Shown here one piece after another: positions 6,492-7,059 of a stretch of DNA of 7,059 bases. Below the pieces are notes generated by a model. It saw nothing but the letters and a program-made list of their open reading frames with translations. It ran no database searches and had not been told where the DNA came from. The translations under genes were made by a program, and so were the position numbers. Numbering within the stretch: position 1 is the stretch's first letter; every line of letters begins with the position of its first letter. Source of the stretch: an uncultured Eubacteriales bacterium (GTDB lineage Bacteria > Bacillota > Clostridia > Lachnospirales > Lachnospiraceae). The stretch lies in the NCBI GenBank assembly GCA_949286775.1, contig CASEDW010000211.1, positions 1 to 7,059 on the forward strand, in the 5' to 3' direction.

Positions 6492-6647
6492 ATGATTGTA
6501 TTACTGATAATAGCTATTGTTATAGCCGCTTTATTTGTTTTATCTCTTTTAATATACTGGTTCAATCTCGATACTAAACTGGTAAAACTTCTCGAAAAAC
6601 CGATGAACAGGCATTATGACAAAATAAAACGGGATAAACGTCTATGA
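6492..6647 (+). CDS. 51-aa single-span membrane protein, unrecognised
   Basis: A small protein with one N-terminal hydrophobic helix (VLLIIAIVIAALFVLSLLIYW, residues 3-23) and a strongly basic cytoplasm-suited tail (MNRHYDKIKRDKRL, 38-51). By the positive-inside rule the C-terminus should be cytoplasmic. AAGGA (6478-6482) lies 9 nt before the ATG, and the stop overlaps the next start in ATGA (6644-6647), which supports real translation. It is 30 bp after the activase stop with no terminator between, so it belongs to the same operon. I do not recognise the family. A role as membrane tether or small partner for the operon's cytosolic proteins is a guess from context. Confidence 0.72.
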   Translation: MIVLLIIAIVIAALFVLSLLIYWFNLDTKLVKLLEKPMNRHYDKIKRDKRL

Positions 6648-7059
6648 ATATTTTTGATAAATATATTTTGGCTATCCAAAACGCTCTGTCTCTTGCAGAA
6701 ATTTCAAGACTGGATTTTTCTAAGATCAAATGGGAACTGACAGAAAAAAACACTTTTCTCATGGAACGCGACACCGCAATCGAGCTTGGAGGTTATCCAA
6801 AGGAATCCGTAAATATAATAGTTCCGTCATCAGACATGTATTCTCTCATAAATTTTGATGACGGCATCTATTGTATCGGCGATCCTTCTCTTCTATCAAA
6901 AAAAGCTGTCGAAAAACATATATCTTTCGGAAAAATAGTATTTCTTGAAACAAACGGACTGGCAGAAAAAGATTATTACGATTTTACACAGTCGGAACTT
7001 CTGACAGACTCCCGCGTCAGAATGAAAGACGTAATGCTCAGGCAGTCGCCGGTTAACTA
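6644..7059 (+). CDS. Unrecognised protein, 3'-truncated by window edge
   Basis: The frame is open for 138 codons from the ATG at 6644 to the window end. That ATG overlaps the stop of the 51-aa gene (ATGA), which decides the start and implies translational coupling. The sequence looks soluble, with alternating helix and strand character and no signal peptide. It contains ELGGYPKESVNIIVP (43-57), DDGIYCIGDPSLLSKK (68-83), a hydrophobic strand FGKIVFLETNG (91-101), and MLRQSPVN at the cut end. Only one cysteine (Cys73) appears in the visible part, so it does not look like a ferredoxin. The ELGG, IGDP and strand order loosely recall parts of acetyl-CoA synthase subunits, but I cannot align it and do not call it. 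It is probably a further component of the same operon. Confidence 0.8.
   Translation, partial: MNIFDKYILAIQNALSLAEISRLDFSKIKWELTEKNTFLMERDTAIELGGYPKESVNIIVPSSDMYSLINFDDGIYCIGDPSLLSKKAVEKHISFGKIVFLETNGLAEKDYYDFTQSELLTDSRVRMKDVMLRQSPVN

Overview
The window looks like the chromosome of an anaerobic, moderately AT-rich Gram-positive bacterium of the Clostridia type. The evidence is a formate-tetrahydrofolate ligase behind a ZTP riboswitch, an oxygen-sensitive type of Fe-S dehydratase/activase gene set, strong GGAG-like ribosome binding sites, and AT-rich sigma-A-like promoters with 17-bp spacers. I cannot name a genus from the sequence alone. I see no mobile element, CRISPR array, tRNA or rRNA.

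Layout: (1) Positions 1-1104, minus strand, hold the N-terminal two thirds of fhs (formate-tetrahydrofolate ligase), with its 3' end outside the window. (2) Positions 1105-1300 are its leader, again minus strand: a promoter, a ZTP (pfl) aptamer and an intrinsic terminator whose 5' arm is the aptamer's own pseudoknot strand. This is the expected architecture of a switch that turns fhs on when ZTP signals folate/one-carbon shortage. (3) Positions 1353-1952 (or 1982), minus strand, encode a PAP2-family membrane phosphatase. (4) Positions 1983-2169 form a divergent promoter region. (5) From 2170 to the right edge, plus strand, runs a tight operon: a CooC/AcsF-type nucleotide-binding ATPase, two unequal 2-hydroxyacyl-CoA-dehydratase-family subunits (398 and 513 aa), an HgdC/BadF-type ATP-dependent activase, a 51-aa single-span membrane protein, and an unrecognised protein cut by the window end. 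Genes in the operon abut, overlap by ATGA, or are separated by 9-30 bp.

The operon is the most interesting part. Dehydratase-family pairs with an activase are well known: the activase uses ATP hydrolysis to push a low-potential electron into the Fe-S enzyme. Here the set is led by an ATPase with the CXC cysteine pair typical of the nickel-enzyme maturation factors CooC/AcsF, one subunit is unusually long with an aromatic/hydrophobic N-terminal extension, and the operon continues into a small membrane protein and an unknown protein. No CoA-transferase, electron-transfer flavoprotein or CO dehydrogenase is visible in the window. My inference is an uncharacterised, ATP-driven, low-potential metallocluster reductase or dehydratase with its own metallocluster maturase, possibly membrane-associated. 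The substrate cannot be told from the sequence.
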